Assembly: GCA_003024175.1 (NCBI GenBank)
Contig: MDYQ01000003.1
Coordinates: 1 to 64,000, forward strand
Reading direction: 5' to 3'
Length of the DNA stretch: 64,000 bases
DNA from: Planoprotostelium fungivorum
Lineage: Eukaryota; Evosea; Variosea; Cavosteliida; Cavosteliaceae
Shown: piece after piece, positions 25,796-38,469 of the stretch
Position numbering within the stretch: position 1 is the first letter of the stretch
How the letters are laid out: every line of letters starts with the position of its first letter
Translations under genes and position numbers: made by a program
Notes under the pieces: model-generated
Seen by the model: the letters and a program-made list of their open reading frames with translations, nothing else
The model's database searches: none
Told to the model about the DNA's origin: nothing

Positions 25796-26050
25796 TTATT
25801 TCTCAGCACTCGTCAGTGTCTTCAAGTTCTTGATAATTGTCTTCTTCTTGACAGTGGACCACAGCGTCAGGCCAACCAACTTCCGGGGAAGGGCCTCCTC
25901 ATGTGATGCTCATCACCATCATCATCATCGTCACCAGCTGCCTTTGGAATGGTTACTCCTGGCTATTTCAGATTGAACGTATTGTATCAGACATCGATTA
26001 CCTACGCGTGTGGGGTTGATAAAGTATGAGCCAAGTGAATCAGGAAATAT
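25796..26050 (-). CDS. Possible small gene, last exons only
   Basis: On the minus strand, exons joined by GT-AG introns give GSYFINPTR, GVTIPKAA and then ALPRKLVGLTLWSTVKKKTI ending SAEK at a TAA (25796-25798) next to AATAATAAAA. The wording looks real and the stop/poly(A) overlap matches other genes here. Upstream exons (towards 26200) are unclear and the family is not recognised. Confidence 0.3.
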
Positions 26051-26294
26051 TCGACTCAACCCTACAGCTCCAAATGGATGAAGATCTCGCTGGATAATGT
26101 CACCTCACTGAAAGACACAGAGGAGGAAGACCACCCTCACGACACAATCGGTGCGAGACATCATGGACACGATCTATCACTCGTCGCAGTAGCACAACTC
26201 ATGTTTAATGCCTTTATAAGTCACGACGTTATCATATATATCACGGCACATCGAGAGATTCACGTTTATATAAGAAGAACATAGCCAAATGGTC

Positions 26295-27901
26295 CTAGCT
26301 CTGCAGCTTGCCATCAGCGCTGATGGAGAAGACCTTCCATGTCTGTCCAGTGAGATCCTTTGGCACGACAAACTCCATTGTGGACTGTTGGTATCCATCC
26401 AGTCTCACTTTGGCACCGCTGGTGGCCCAAGTACCTTCACCTTTGAACCAATACACATAATAGGAGATCACGTGACCTGATGACGTCATCAGACGATTCA
26501 AACGCTAAAAATAGAACACCTATGCTCCGTACACAGATACGGTTTCGGGTCCGTGGCCCTCCTGGTCGTCTATATCCAGTGTGGCGTTGGAATTCGCTTG
26601 TCTGCAGAATTTGTTCTGATAATTCACTTCACAGCCGTCCAACGTCAAATGAGCATCTGAGTGTGGAGTCAAATTACGCAATGTTGCGTGTGACGACATA
26701 CAGATGAGATCTAAGATCTGGGAAAGACGAGATCTCACCTAGATCTTTGGGATCTGCGTTCCAGACCAAGACGATGCGGTAGGTATCGGACGACAGGACG
26801 GGAGACATGACGACATCACTCAAGCCGGACGACACGTTACCGGTGATGTTCAGGCTCTATCGCTCGTCAGTTTGGACTCGACTTCTCTCGGCCGGGATCT
26901 GACCTGTACTACGGAGATGAATCCGTCACGCTCTACGATGACGTTGTAGACGCCAGTGGGTAAGTAGATGGAGTAAGCGCCGTCTGAAGTGCTGTTTGTG
27001 GTTTCGTTCTGACCGTTGAGTGTGAATGTGACTCTGCTGTCTCCCAGAGGTGAGTTGTTCAGGGCGTTCTACAACGAGTCAGAATAGATTCGAACGGGAT
27101 GCTGCTTGGATGAAGACAGTCGAACGATGTGCTCACCCTGATGTGTCCAGAGATGTTGAAGAATATTCTGTTGTCGTAGGTGAAATCGTAGTACTTTGTT
27201 TGTCCTCCAACCATGAGATAGAAGTCCGCTGTTCCCGTTCCATTTGTGAAAATGCATGAGATGGATGTGTGCGGCTTTTCGATGACGACATCTAAACACG
27301 GCTTTCCGTTGGCAAAGACGACTATATCTGTGATGATGAGTCCAGACAAAGATTTGATCGGGCAGATACCTTTGGAGGAGTCGCCAAAGTTCTTGCCAGA
27401 GACAGAGACTCGACCTCCTTCTACCCTCACTCTAGAGATCTTCTCGATGGTCGGCCCTGCGTACCGAAAGGGAAAAAACGCAGAGCATTTACCCGTGCCG
27501 TCAGAAATGATCAAGTTTTGAAGACGAGAGACACCAGCAGGAGCACTGCAGTTGAAGCCGTAACCGTTATTGATGATCTGCGGATTGGTACATAGACGTG
27601 ATCCTATCGTCACCTTGACCTATGTCCAACAAATCAGAGAGATCAAATAGTTGAGAACCTTACCGTGGTATTATCGAACTGATCGAAGTTCCTCGATTAC
27701 GCCCCCACTCGTGGGTATTCCACTGCCCAGTGGTGAGATGTCAGAGATCTCAGGACAGATGTTTTTGTCGGCGTTCGCCGCTAAAATCAGCAGTGAGAGA
27801 AGCAGAGGAAAAGGGTACTTCTACTATTTGAATCACAACAGAGGCCCACTCATCTACACCCCCTTTCAGTATGAGGAGGCATACAACATGGAGGGCACCA
27901 T
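26295..27901 (-). CDS. Secreted protein with TIG and carboxypeptidase-regulatory-like domains
   Basis: From the 5' end it reads a hydrophobic signal-like segment (KYPFPLLLSLLILAANA), then ICPEISDISPLGSGIPTSGG typical of IPT/TIG domains. A second TIG unit follows (GPTIEKISRVRVEGGRVSVS, SGKNFGD). Next is a carboxypeptidase-regulatory-like beta domain (GAYSIYLPTGVYNVIVERDG) and a module with VWNADPKDLDAHLTLDGCEV and GHGPET, as in YfaP-type (DUF2135-like) proteins. Stop is at 26295-26297. The start is inferred: ATG 27901-27899 followed by GTG, with an intron to about 27820. Two points are unresolved. One is a frame jump inside the first TIG exon (about 27690). The other is the junction near 26502-26515, where the open frame meets TAG unless an unusual donor is used. 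It is probably a cell-surface or secreted protein. Confidence 0.6.
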
Positions 27902-28751
27902 CTACGTAAGCGACACCTCCATCTTCGATCCGCTCCCTTCATGATGATCCGTTCTCATCAAAACACAGGAGGTGAACGCAAACCGCGCAAATTCAGCCAA
28001 GTTCAAGGGTGTCTCCGTACTCGTCCACAAGGCCGATCAGCTCGCAGCTAATCTCACGAGCGGTGAGAACGGAGTCTTTCAGTCGGATCAGTATAGAGAC
28101 GGCTTAGCCTGGCTCACCCCAGGAACGTACAAGATGTCGCTCCCAGGGTACTTCCCTTATCAGAAGGTATGTTGATACAAGTGTCACGCGTGTCGATCTG
28201 ACATTCAATGCCAGGATATCGTCATCACGAACCACGACATCCGATACGATGAGGACATGACGTCCATCCTTCTTGCCCCAGTCCTCAAACAGAATGCATA
28301 TCGTGCCATGATTCGGTACAGACCGTTTGATTCTCATCAACTGCTCCTATCTCTCGACGACTGCACGGTCAAATACGAAAATAACAACTGCACGAGAGGG
28401 AACTCCCTCGTGAAATTCGAATACAGGTCTTACGGCAGTCCCAACAGAGAATCTCTCTACTTTGAGAACCCGGCTCAGCACGTCGTCAGCCTCGTCATCA
28501 CTGTATCGGACATTTAGGACTACAAGTTGATGAGCGTGACTCTATACGGTCTGAGCTCGGGAGTGAAGGTTGACGTCTACAACGACCACACCCTTCATGT
28601 ACACACCCACTCCCCGCTCGGTCTTATTCCGCATCTCCCAGAAGGTATGACTGCCTGGAGATCGCACTGGACGGTGCATCGATCACGTCCAAGCAACAGT
28701 TTCAGAGACCGGAGAGGCACAAATTCTGTGGGATCAGACGTCAGCGAATGA
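27888..28751 (+). CDS. Carboxypeptidase-regulatory-like/YfaP-like protein, divergent paralogue
   Basis: The plus-strand exons read EGTIYEVNANRANSAKFKG, GLAWLTPGTYKMSLPGYFPY, DMTSILLAPVLKQNAYRAMI and LSLDDCTVKYENNNCTRGN, then a tail ending at 28751. Segment by segment they parallel the minus-strand neighbour (LPTGVYNVIVERDG, DVVMSPVLSSDTYRIVLVW, LTLDGCEVNYQN). The two are therefore inverted paralogues. The DLD motif of the neighbour is not kept here. An intron at about 28478-28519 and others are GT-AG. The true start may be upstream of 27888, where the frame stays open to about 27738 but overlaps the other gene's signal-peptide exon on the opposite strand. Confidence 0.55.
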
Positions 28752-29617
28752 AATTCACCATCAAACGCTTACGACCAGCGAAGGCGCTGAGAAGAAGTGA
28801 CAGTAATGGGGATAACACTGAAACTGCTTGGGTTCATCTCGGAGTGTTCATCATTCAAGAGCCAAACAAGACACAAGTCGTAAGAGACAGAGTGCGACGA
28901 AGACGTATTCGGCCACTGGCATGAGACACTGTTGTTGCCTCGATAGGTCCTGGTAAGATAAGACTGGCTCGTTGACGATATTAAAAGTGTTTATTCATAC
29001 CAAAGTTGTGTCACAGATGGTGCTCATCGTGTGATAATATTGACTCATCTCTTCCTTCATGAAGCAGCCATACGCCTCAGACGCCATCAGCTGGCAATAT
29101 ATTAGTCATCACACACACCATTGCAGCTCATCACCTGGTGATCGGGCGTCACAAAGTGGACGACATCACCGTCTCCCTTGGAGACAGAGTGAGATCTGAT
29201 CCTGGAAGAGGTACATCGTGACGGACTCCATGCGGTCAGTGAGCTTCTCGAGATAAAAGAGAGGACAAAGTCTGTATGGCGCTACCACGGAATTATCCTC
29301 GCTCAGCCGACCAGGACAGGACGCCCAGACAGGTGGTGCAATTTCTATGGTAGAATTCCCTTGGCGTGTCTTCTGAGGCGAGTACTGGTAACCCGTACAC
29401 CTAAGTGGGGTCAGACCTGTAAGTGGAGAGGATAATTATCCCGATATCCACGGAAGGTGAGAATTCTCTTGTTATGTGTCACGTCGATGACATGTTGTAT
29501 AGAAACTCACAGAAATCCTGCACCGAACGGAGTAAGTGTTTGACACTAACAACGCCGTACGAGGCCTGACCTCGAGAACCATAAAGTACTATTAGCCAAC
29601 ACGTAGACCACGATACC
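28752..29617. other. Intergenic, no gene seen
   Basis: About 870 bases upstream of the kinase gene show no convincing frame on either strand. It presumably includes the 3' UTR of the preceding gene and the kinase promoter. Confidence 0.5.
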
Positions 29618-30699
29618 ATGACGCAAACGAAACACGCGAAGAAAGATGCTGAGAAGAGGGTAGGCAGCTACATCGTAGGAGAGACACTGGGGGAGGGCAG
29701 TTTTGCTAAAGTGAAGAAGGGAACCCACGAAGACTCCGGAAAGAAAGTGGCTCTGAAGGTGATGCCGCGCGCAGACCCGAGTTCTGAAGACATCAGTTCA
29801 TCACACACGACGCCGATCCCCAATCCGACACAGTGATCCGATTGAGAAGGGAGATCACCATACAGAAGAGTCTACACCATCCACACATCGCTCGACTTTT
29901 AGAGGTGATCGAGATAGCACAAAACGAGACGTGTCTCGTCGTGGAACTCGTCGAGGGAAAAGATCTCATCGACTACATCCAAGATTTTCCAGAGAACAGG
30001 GTCCCTGAGAGAGAGGTGAAAGAATCAATGGTTCGTCTGCAATTTATTCACATCTTCCCACAGGCACTCAAGCTCTTCCGACAGATTACCTCTGCCGTCC
30101 ATCACCTCCACGAGAATGGCATCGTCCACAGGTGATGTCGATGACTTCATCTTCCATCATCTGATCTGAATCAGAGACATCAAATTGGAAAATGTCATGG
30201 TCTCTCACGATGGCAGCTGCAAACTCATCGATTTCGGTTTGGCCTCTCACTGGTCCATGAGCCAAGCTCTTAAGACACCATGCGGCTCATCCGTCTACGC
30301 TGCCCCTGAGATTCTCACCAGAAGACCGTATCGGGGCCCAAAGACAGACGTGTGGGCTCTCGGTGTCCTTCTCTACTGCATCATCACCGGTAGGGTGAGA
30401 TCACGTCATGACATCACGACCATGAATTCTCATCTGACTCTCTCTAGATACCGTGGGCTGGGAATAATACCACAGAACAATTATACAACACCTTACACGG
30501 AAGATGGTCGACAGTGGAATGCACCTCCAAGTCACTGTCTGATCTCATCTGTGGATGTCTTCAACCCGATCAAGAGGCTCGATTCGGCATATACGATGTG
30601 ATGGAGAGTGAATGGATGAAGGGAGAGGCGAGAAAGAGGGTTCCAAAGAGGAAGTTGAGCGGGACAATTCTGAACATAGTAAAGAAAATCGTATCATGA
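29618..30699 (+). CDS. Serine/threonine protein kinase, CAMK/SNF1-like
   Basis: The ATG at 29618 starts MTQTKHAKKDAEKRVGSYIV. All kinase subdomains are readable: the glycine loop LGEGSFAKVKKG, VALKVM with the ATP-binding Lys, LRREI with the C-helix Glu, and HHPHIARLLEV. The catalytic loop is HRDIKLENVM (an intron splits HR and D), followed by DFGL, the CGSSVYAAPEI activation segment with APE, DVWALGVLLYCIITG, and a final lobe DLICGCLQPDQEARFGIYDV. Five exons are joined by short introns. The product is about 300 residues with a basic tail (KRVPKRKLSG) and no extra domain. The ordering and wording fit the CAMK group near SNF1/AMPK/MARK kinases. The target is not knowable from sequence. Confidence 0.9.
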
Positions 30700-31733
30700 C
30701 AAGCGGTGATGGTGTTCTCACGTGCTGTTTCGATGATGCGGAAGGATCATGGCTTAACTGGATGACGATAATGCGATCCTTCTTTGTTTGTATCCGTGTT
30801 GCATCGTAAGACGATCTCACCAGCAGGGACTTGAGAGATGGCGATGATGTGATGATGATGTGATTGTGATAGTGTGTCGACGTGAAGTCACGATAGTTTG
30901 AGTTATATATACGGTTGATGTAATAGATTCTCAAAATGATGATCTGATCATACGATGATGTGACGATGGATGCAAAAACCACGATCGTTAGAGATTCCAA
31001 CATACAAAAAAATTACGACAAGTTGCACGCGACTGTTCATTGGATGTGCATCCGAGCGGAATCTACATCGTACCACAAGTGCTGCACCTACATCACCAAT
31101 CACTGTTCTGAAGTTCACCATCGAAGAGGATCCTCTCTTATTGTGTAATCGCACATCATGTCCCAAGGAAGTCTAATCGATGATGATTGGGCGCTTCAGT
31201 GATCGAACGCAATTCATCCGAACACCTCCACCTCGAGGAGAATGCCCAACTTCACTTCGTCGAACGATGGTCTTCGTATCTCTTCATCTCTCCCGTCCCT
31301 CTTTCTGGTTCCGTGTCCAGTCCCTGTCCTCCCACAACCATCGATGGGTACGATCGCCCACCATCATCCTTCGTGGACGACCACCTACATCCTCTATCCA
31401 CTCGTTCCCGTCTCTGTTCTCTCATGCATAGAGAGATTCTCTTCTTCCTGAAGCAGGGAGAGGATATTTCCGTTGTCATGGCGACCCGATGAGAAAATTC
31501 GATTTTGGTGACATGAGATCGCCACATTTCTTTTTTCGTCGACGCATTTTTCATACATCCAGCGCCCAATCCAACTGTCGACATTTCAAGAATGCCACGA
31601 CCAGGAAGCGGATGGTCACAAGAGGGAGTTCAGCTTGAACACAACATAAAGCAAGGGGACAAGAGACTACGCACGCGCCACCTCACTGACTGTAGCATTA
31701 TAAGTATCGTTATTGTATTTAAAACAAAGAACA
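30700..31733. other. Gap upstream of the myosin gene, with a doubtful small ORF
   Basis: A plus-strand frame (about 31187-31492, segment RNSSEHLHLEENAQLHFVER) has a protein-like rhythm. It may join to an ATG at 31155 (MSQGSLIDDDW), but no clean splice is visible. The last part carries a TATA-like TATAAG at 31699-31704, 30 bases before the myosin ATG. Confidence 0.3.
31699..31704 (+). promoter_or_regulatory. TATA-like element of the myosin gene
   Basis: TATAAG is centred about 32 bases before the ATG at 31734, followed by A-rich leader AAAACAAAGAACA. If it is the TATA box, the 5' UTR would be only a few bases. This is inference from position. Confidence 0.35.
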
Positions 31734-34700
31734 ATGGCCGCCGCAGTAGACGCACACCTGTCCTCAGAAGGAAAGAACATCTTCAGCAAGTACCTCAAGT
31801 ATAGACAAGGAGACGCCTTCTTGTTTGGAAAGGGCACCTTCGCCGAAAACAAGTTTCTCTGGGTCGCAACCGATAAGGACAACTACTCATCGGGAGAGAT
31901 CGTAGGAGATTCTGGCAGCAACTACCAGGTGAATAGACTCTCTCATTCGAATCTCCTTCGTGAAAATGCATGTTCTGACTCTTATTCAGGTTCGCCTGGC
32001 CGATGGAACCGAGACAACCATTAGCAAGGACAAGGCCGAGTACATCAACCCCCCCAAGTTCGATGGTGCCGAAGATTGTGCCGAGCTCTCGCACCTCTCA
32101 GAGGCCGCCGTCCTCTACAACTTGAGAAAGCGTTACGAGGCCGACATCATCTACGTGAGTCTCACCTCCTCTCACCTCCTTTCTCATCCTCTTTAGACAT
32201 ACTCTGGACTCTTCTTGGTGGTCGTCAACCCATACAAGCGTATCCCCATCTACGAGCCCGAGATCGTCGAACTCTACCGCGGCAAGCGAAAGGGAGAAGC
32301 TCCCCCTCACGTCTTTGCCACCTCAGACAATGCATACCGCTCCATGTTGAATGATGGCGTCAACCAGTCTATCCTCATCACGGGAGAGTCTGGTGCTGGT
32401 AAGACGGAGAACACGAAGAAGGTCATCCAGTACCTCGCTTCTGTCGCTGGTCGTACCACCGGCTCCAGCGGCTCCGGCAAGCTCGAGGAGCAAGTGCTCC
32501 AGGCCAACCCCATCCTCGAGTCTTTCGGTGAGACTCCATCTACAACGCTGTAGATTGACCCCACCAGGTAACGCCAAGACCCTGAGAAACAACAACTCTT
32601 CTCGTTTTGGAAAGTTCATCGAGATCCAGTTCAACAACGCCGGTTTCATCTCCGGTGCTTCTATCGTGTCTTACCTCCTCGAGAAGAGCAGAGTCATCCG
32701 TCAGCAAGAGAACGAGAGATCCTTCCACATCTTCTACCAACTCATCGCCGGTGCGAACGAAGAGCAGAAGAAGAAGTTTCACATCCAGAAGCCCAACACC
32801 TACCACTTTTTGAAGAATTCCGGCTGCTACGCCATCAACGGTGTGGACGATGCCAAGGACTTTGCCGATCTCCAAAAGTCCATGAGCATCATGAACTTTG
32901 ACGCCGAGGAGCAACAGAATGTCTTCCACGTCATCGCCGGTATCCTTCAGCTCGGTAACATTCAAGTCGATGCCGGAGTTGGAGAGACCTCAGTCATCAA
33001 CAACAAGGACGCTCTCAACTGGGCCGCTGAGATCTTGGGCTTAGATGCCGCTCGATTGGAGGCTGGTATCACCAAGCCCAGAATCAAGGCCGGTAACGAG
33101 ATCGTACAGACCCACTTGGACCAAGGTGAGAATTCTCCGGTCGAACGGGGTCTGACGCGTTGTAGACAAGGCCGCCTTCTCGAGAGACGCCCTGTCCAAG
33201 GCCGTCTACCACAGACTCTTCCTCTGGATCGTCAACAAGATCAACTCTCAATTGAGCAAGGAGAGGAGCTCCAAGTTCATCGGTGTCCTCGATATCGCTG
33301 GTTTCGAAATCTTCAAGGTCAACTCGTTCGATCAGCTGTGCATCAACTACACGAACGAGAGGCTCCAGCAGTTTTTCAACCACCACATGTTCACCCTTGA
33401 GCAAGAAGAGTACACGAGAGAGAGAATCGAGTGGACATTCATCGATTTTGGACTCGACCTCCAGCCCACCATCGAGCTCATCGAGAAGAAGCCAATGGGT
33501 ATTCTGGCTCTCCTCGACGAGGAGTCTCTCTTCCCCAGAGCAACCGACACCACCTTCTTGAACAAGCTCCACCAGCAGTTCGCCGCGAAGAACCACCCCA
33601 AGTACGTGCAGCCTCGTTTCTCCAAGACCGCCTTTGGAGTGTCTCACTACGCCGGAGAGGTAATTGTCCCACACGTTCTCCACGATCGCACAGATTGACA
33701 TCACTGTACAGGTCGAGTACGAGACCGCCGGATGGTTGGAGAAGAACAAGGACCCCCTCCAAGACGATCTCGTCACTTGCCTGAAGAAGTCCGAGCAGAT
33801 GCTCGTCGCCACTCTCTTCACCGAGAACCTCACCGGAGTGGGAGAGGTCGACGACCCGAACGCCAAGAAGAGAGGAAAGGGTACCAACTTTGTCACCGTG
33901 GGAGGACAGCACAAGGAGCAGCTGCTCAAGCTGATGGCCACCCTCGGCAGCACCACCCCCCACTTTGTGCGTTGCATCATTCCCAACCACGCACAGAAGC
34001 CAGGAGGCTTGGAAGACCCTGTCGTCCTCGACCAACTCCGTTGCAATGGTGTGCTCGAAGGTGAGGCGTAACCACGGCGTACCGACGTACCGTACTCACC
34101 CCACCAGGTATCCGTATCTCGCGCAAGGGATTCCCCAACAGAATCGCATACCCCGAATTCCTCAAGCGTTACTACCTCCTCGGCCGTAACATCCCCAGAT
34201 CTGCCCCCGACGCCAGAGCCGCCACCGCCGCTCTCACTGACGAGGTCAAGCTGAACCCCGAGAATTTCCGATTCGGAGTCACGAAGATCTTCTTCAAGGC
34301 TGGACAGCTCGCCCAGATCGAAGAAATGAGAGAGAAGAAGATTGGAGAGCTCCTCATCACCATCCAAGCTGCCGCCAGAGGATACCTGTCCAGACAGATG
34401 TACAAGAGAATGACACAGAAGACTGTCGCCATCCGTGTCATCCAGAGGAACGTTCGCGCCTGGGTCGGCTTCAAGAGCTGGCAGTGGTGGAGACTCTTCA
34501 GCAAGGTCAGACCCATGCTCAAGAGGAGAAACATCGAGAAGGAGTTGCAAGAGAAGGTCAAGCAGCTCGCAGACGTGTCTTCCAAGGCGGAGCAGGAGGC
34601 CAAGACTCGCGCCGCCCTCGAGAAGCAGCTGAAGGACCTCGAGGACTCCCTCGCCGACGTCAACCAAAAGTTGAAGAAGGAGAGAGACGCCGCAGCCGAG

Positions 34701-37700
34701 CTCGCCGACGACAAGTCCGCTCTGGAGGAAGACAAGAACGACCTCGCAAGGAGACTCAAGAAGATGGAGGAGGATGTCAACGACTACAAGAAGGACGTCT
34801 CCGATCTCGAGAAGGACAAGGACTCTGTCAGAGGCAACCTCAAGGACATCCAGAGCCGACTCGAACTCGAGCAGCAGAGCAAGACCGCCCTCGAGAAGGC
34901 TCAGGCCGATCTGAAGGCTCAGCTCGAGAAGCTGAAGGAGCTCCACGACGAGGAATCTGCCGAGATCACAAAGTTGAAGAGAGCCAAGGACGGACTCGAG
35001 CAGCAAGTGGAGGAGCTGTTGGACACGGTCGACACCGAGGGCAAGGCCAAATCTGGTCTCGACAAGATCAAGGCCAAGTTGGAGGCTGAAGTCGAGGAGC
35101 TCACCGAGAGACTCGAGAACGAGCTCAAGTCGAAGAACAACTTGGACAAGGACAAGAAGAAATTGGAGACCAACTTTGCCGAGCTGAAGACAAAGTACGA
35201 CGCCGAGGCCGCCGCCAAGGCAACCGAAGAGGCCGCCAGAAAGAAGTTGGCCCTCGAGCTCCAGCAGCTCAAGGACGATCACGATGGAGAATCCAAGAGA
35301 GCCGGCAACCTCGACAAGGCAAAGAAGCAGCTCGAGACCGAACTGGAGGACTTGAGAGAGCAAGTCGACTCCCTCTCTGACTCCAAGTCCGGCTTGGAGA
35401 AGAGCAAGAGAGCCTTGGAGGACGAAGTCGAGGACTTGAAGGACAAGAGAGTCGAGGACGAAGACGAGAAGAGGAGACTGCAGGACCTCGTCAGAAAGTA
35501 CGAGGCCGAGCTGGCCGATCTCAGAGCCCAACTCGAGCACGCCAACGCCACCATCTCCAAGTTGGAGAAGCTGAAGGACTCCCTCGAGCGTCAGCTTCAA
35601 GAGATCTCCTCTTCCATGGAGGGTGAGGTCAAGGACAAGTCTGGACTCGAGAAGCTCAAGAAGAGACTCGAGAGCGAGCTGCAGACTCTGACCGATAACT
35701 TGGAAGCCGAAGTCAAGGAGAGACAGAACGCCGAGAAGGACAAGAAGAAGACCGAGGATTCCCTCCGCGAGACCAAGCAGCAGCTCGAGGACGAGCAGAC
35801 CGCAAGAGCCTCTCAGGAGCAGCTCAACAAGAAGCTCCAGCAGGCCCTGACCGACCTCAAGTCCGAGCTCGACAAGGAATCCGCAAAGAGAGAAGACGGA
35901 GAGAAGGCAAAGAAGGCACTCTCCGCTCAGCTCGAGGAGCTCCGCGAGCAGATCACCGATCTGTCCGAGGACAAGGACTCTGCCTCTCGCGCCAGAAAGA
36001 AGGTCGAGGACGATGCCGAGGCCCTGAAGGACAAGTTGGAGGAAGAAGAAGCCACCCGCGATCGCGTTGCCAAGGCTCTCAAGGCCAAGGAGGCCGAGCT
36101 CGAGGCTGCCAACCAGAACCTCAGCCGCGAGGCCGAGCTGAGATCCAAGCTCGACGCTCAGGTGAAAACCCTGCAGAGAGAGAACGAGGCGTACAAGACC
36201 AACGAGTCTGCCAACGAGAACTCTCGTGGAGAGCTCGACAAGGAGAGACGCAAGCTGGATGCCGAGCTGAAGCAGATCAGAGCCGATCTCGACGCCGAAC
36301 AGAAGGACAAGAAGAAGGTGAGATGATCTCTTTTCTCTTCCGTTCGACTCACATTCGCGGAGGTCCTCGCTGCCAAGGCCAGAGCCGAGCAAGATTTCCA
36401 GGCACTCCAGGCCAAGAGAGATGAGGAAGGTCTGAACAACAGTCAGTCCGAGGCCAAGATCAAGAGACTCCAAGAGGACCTCAGCGAGCTCAAGGAGCAG
36501 CTCGACCAGACCAACACCGCCAAGGCCAACGCCGAGAAGGCTCGCAAGACCCTTCAGCAGACTCTGGACGACCTTCAGGAGCAGTTTGATGCCGAACAAG
36601 CCGGCAAGATCAGAGCCGAGAGGAGCGTCAGAGAATTGGAGGAGGAGATAGAGGATCTGAAGGAGAAGGTCGACGAGGCCGACTCGAAGAAGGGACTCGA
36701 AGAGCTCCGCCAGAAGCAGGACGCCGAGCTCGAGCTGATGAAGTTCAAGCTGGAGCGTGAGGCCGACCTGAGAAGAAAGGCCGAGGAGTCTTCCAACACC
36801 TACAAGCAACAGAACGAGCTCCTCAACGAGAGATTCGACAACGAGGCTAGATCAAGACAGAAGCAGGACAACCTAGCCGGAAAGATCAAGCAGGACCTCG
36901 AGGAGGCCCTCGAGCGCGTCGAAGCCGAGAAGAAGAAGCGTGAGGCCGCCGAGAGAGCCGCCAAGGAGGCGAAGAATGCCAAGCCCGTCGACTCTGTCAA
37001 GTTGGTACCCGAGGAGCTGAAGGCCGTTCAAGCCGAGAACGACGACCTCAGAGCCCAACTCGATGCCCTGAGACTCTCCGTAGCTCAGCTGTCCAAGACC
37101 AAGAAGCAAGCTGAAGACGAGAGAGACGAGCTCAAGGAGCAATTTGAGGACGAGGTTGCCGCCAAGGACAAGGTTCTCAAGGCCAAGAAGGCTCTCGAAG
37201 ACGAGATCGACGCCCTCAACGAGAGGGTCGAGGACGAAGAGAGAAAGTTCAACGACCTCGAGGAGCAGAAGAGAAAGAGAGAGATCGAAGCCGAGGAGTT
37301 TAGAAAGAAGTTTGATGCCGAGCAGAGCAACAAGACTCAGTGGGACGAGGAGAAGAGAGCTCTCGAGAAGAGAATCGAGAAGGGTCTCGTTGATTTGGCC
37401 GAGGAGAGAAAGAGCAAGGCCGAGCTGGACAGAGCCCGCAAGAGATTGGAGGCTGAGGTGAGAGAACGCAGAGAATGCAACGGGAAGCTGACTCGAACAG
37501 GTCGACGAGCTCAACGCCAAGAGCGAGGGAGACAGCAAGCTGAAGGCCAAGATCGACAAGAACAAGAAGAAGCACGAGAAGGAGCTGAAAGAACTCCGCC
37601 TCAAGCTCGACGAGCTCCAGGCTTCCAAGGACGAGATGGAGAACAACCGCTGGAAGATTGAGGAGGAAGTGGAGACCGTCAGGGAAGAAGCTGCCAAGGA

Positions 37701-38469
37701 GAAGAAGAGCCGCATGGCCGTGGAGAGAAACAAGAACACCCTCGAGGGTCAGGTTGCCGGTCTGAACGAGCAGCTCGAGGAGGCCATCAAGGTCAAGAGC
37801 AAGCTCGACAAGGCCAAGAAGGACTTGGAGGTTGAGATCGAGGACCTCAAGGACCAGCTCGATGAGGAGGGGGCCCAGAGACAGGAGGCGAGAGAGTCTG
37901 CCGACCGTGCCAACGCCGAGCTCGACGAGCTCAGAAAGAACCTCGAGAAGGAGGCCGACCAGAGAGGCTCCGCCGACTCCCGCCGTCAGCTCCTCGAGAG
38001 AGACAACGAGCAGCTCCAGAACCGTCTCAACGCCAAGGAGCAGCAAGTCGGAGACCTCGAGAGATCCGTCCGCAAGGCCACCGTCGAGCTCGACGAGGTC
38101 AACACCAAGCTCGCCAACGAGGCCAAGGAGAGACAGAAGGCAGAGAAGAACCTCAAGAGAGCCGAGGAAGAGAAGAACTTGGCCAAGAAGGAGGTCGCCG
38201 AGCTGACCAAGAAGGGAGGCAGCGCCGGAGCTCAGTTCGAGAAGACCCAGTCCGAGCTGAAGGTTGCCAAGCAGAGACTGCAGGACTTGGAGCTGAGCCA
38301 GAAGGAGGCCGAGGATGCCAAGAACAAGGCACAGAAGACCGCCGAGGAGAGAACCAAGAGAGTCAACGAGCTTGAGGATGCCGTCAAGAAGGCTCAGGCC
38401 GAGTTGGAGGCCGAGAAGAAGGAGCACACCAAGCTGAAGCAGAAGATTGCCATCTTCGCCGGAAACTAA
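31734..38469 (+). CDS. Myosin II heavy chain
   Basis: Nine exons join in frame to 2121 residues. Introns are 31929-31989, 32155-32196, 32528-32567, 33126-33165, 33660-33711, 34061-34107, 36318-36362 and 37458-37500. The motor has an SH3-like N-terminus, P-loop GESGAGKT, switch [11 protein letters not shown], switch [10 protein letters not shown], and the SH helix region [19 protein letters not shown] motifs follow ([28 protein letters not shown]), then about 1280 residues of continuous heptad coiled coil. It is a conventional two-headed motor for contractility and cytokinesis. Length is near the 2116 of Dictyostelium myosin II and longer than most animal forms. Codon use is extreme (GAG, AAG, CTC, GCC), a sign of high expression. 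No kinase or other fusion is seen. Confidence 0.98.
32538..32555 (+). repeat. Intron-borne near-palindrome in myosin intron 3
   Basis: ATCTACAACGCTGTAGAT fills the centre of the 40-nt intron 32528-32567, preceded by GTGAGACTCC and followed by a TTGACC branch-like word and CCACCAG. Confidence 0.95.

Noticed and set aside
33084-36809. Open frame of 1241 codons on the minus strand
   Set aside because: It lies exactly opposite the myosin rod. It is Leu/Ser/Glu-rich, crosses myosin introns without splice sites, and is explained by GAG/CTC codon bias.
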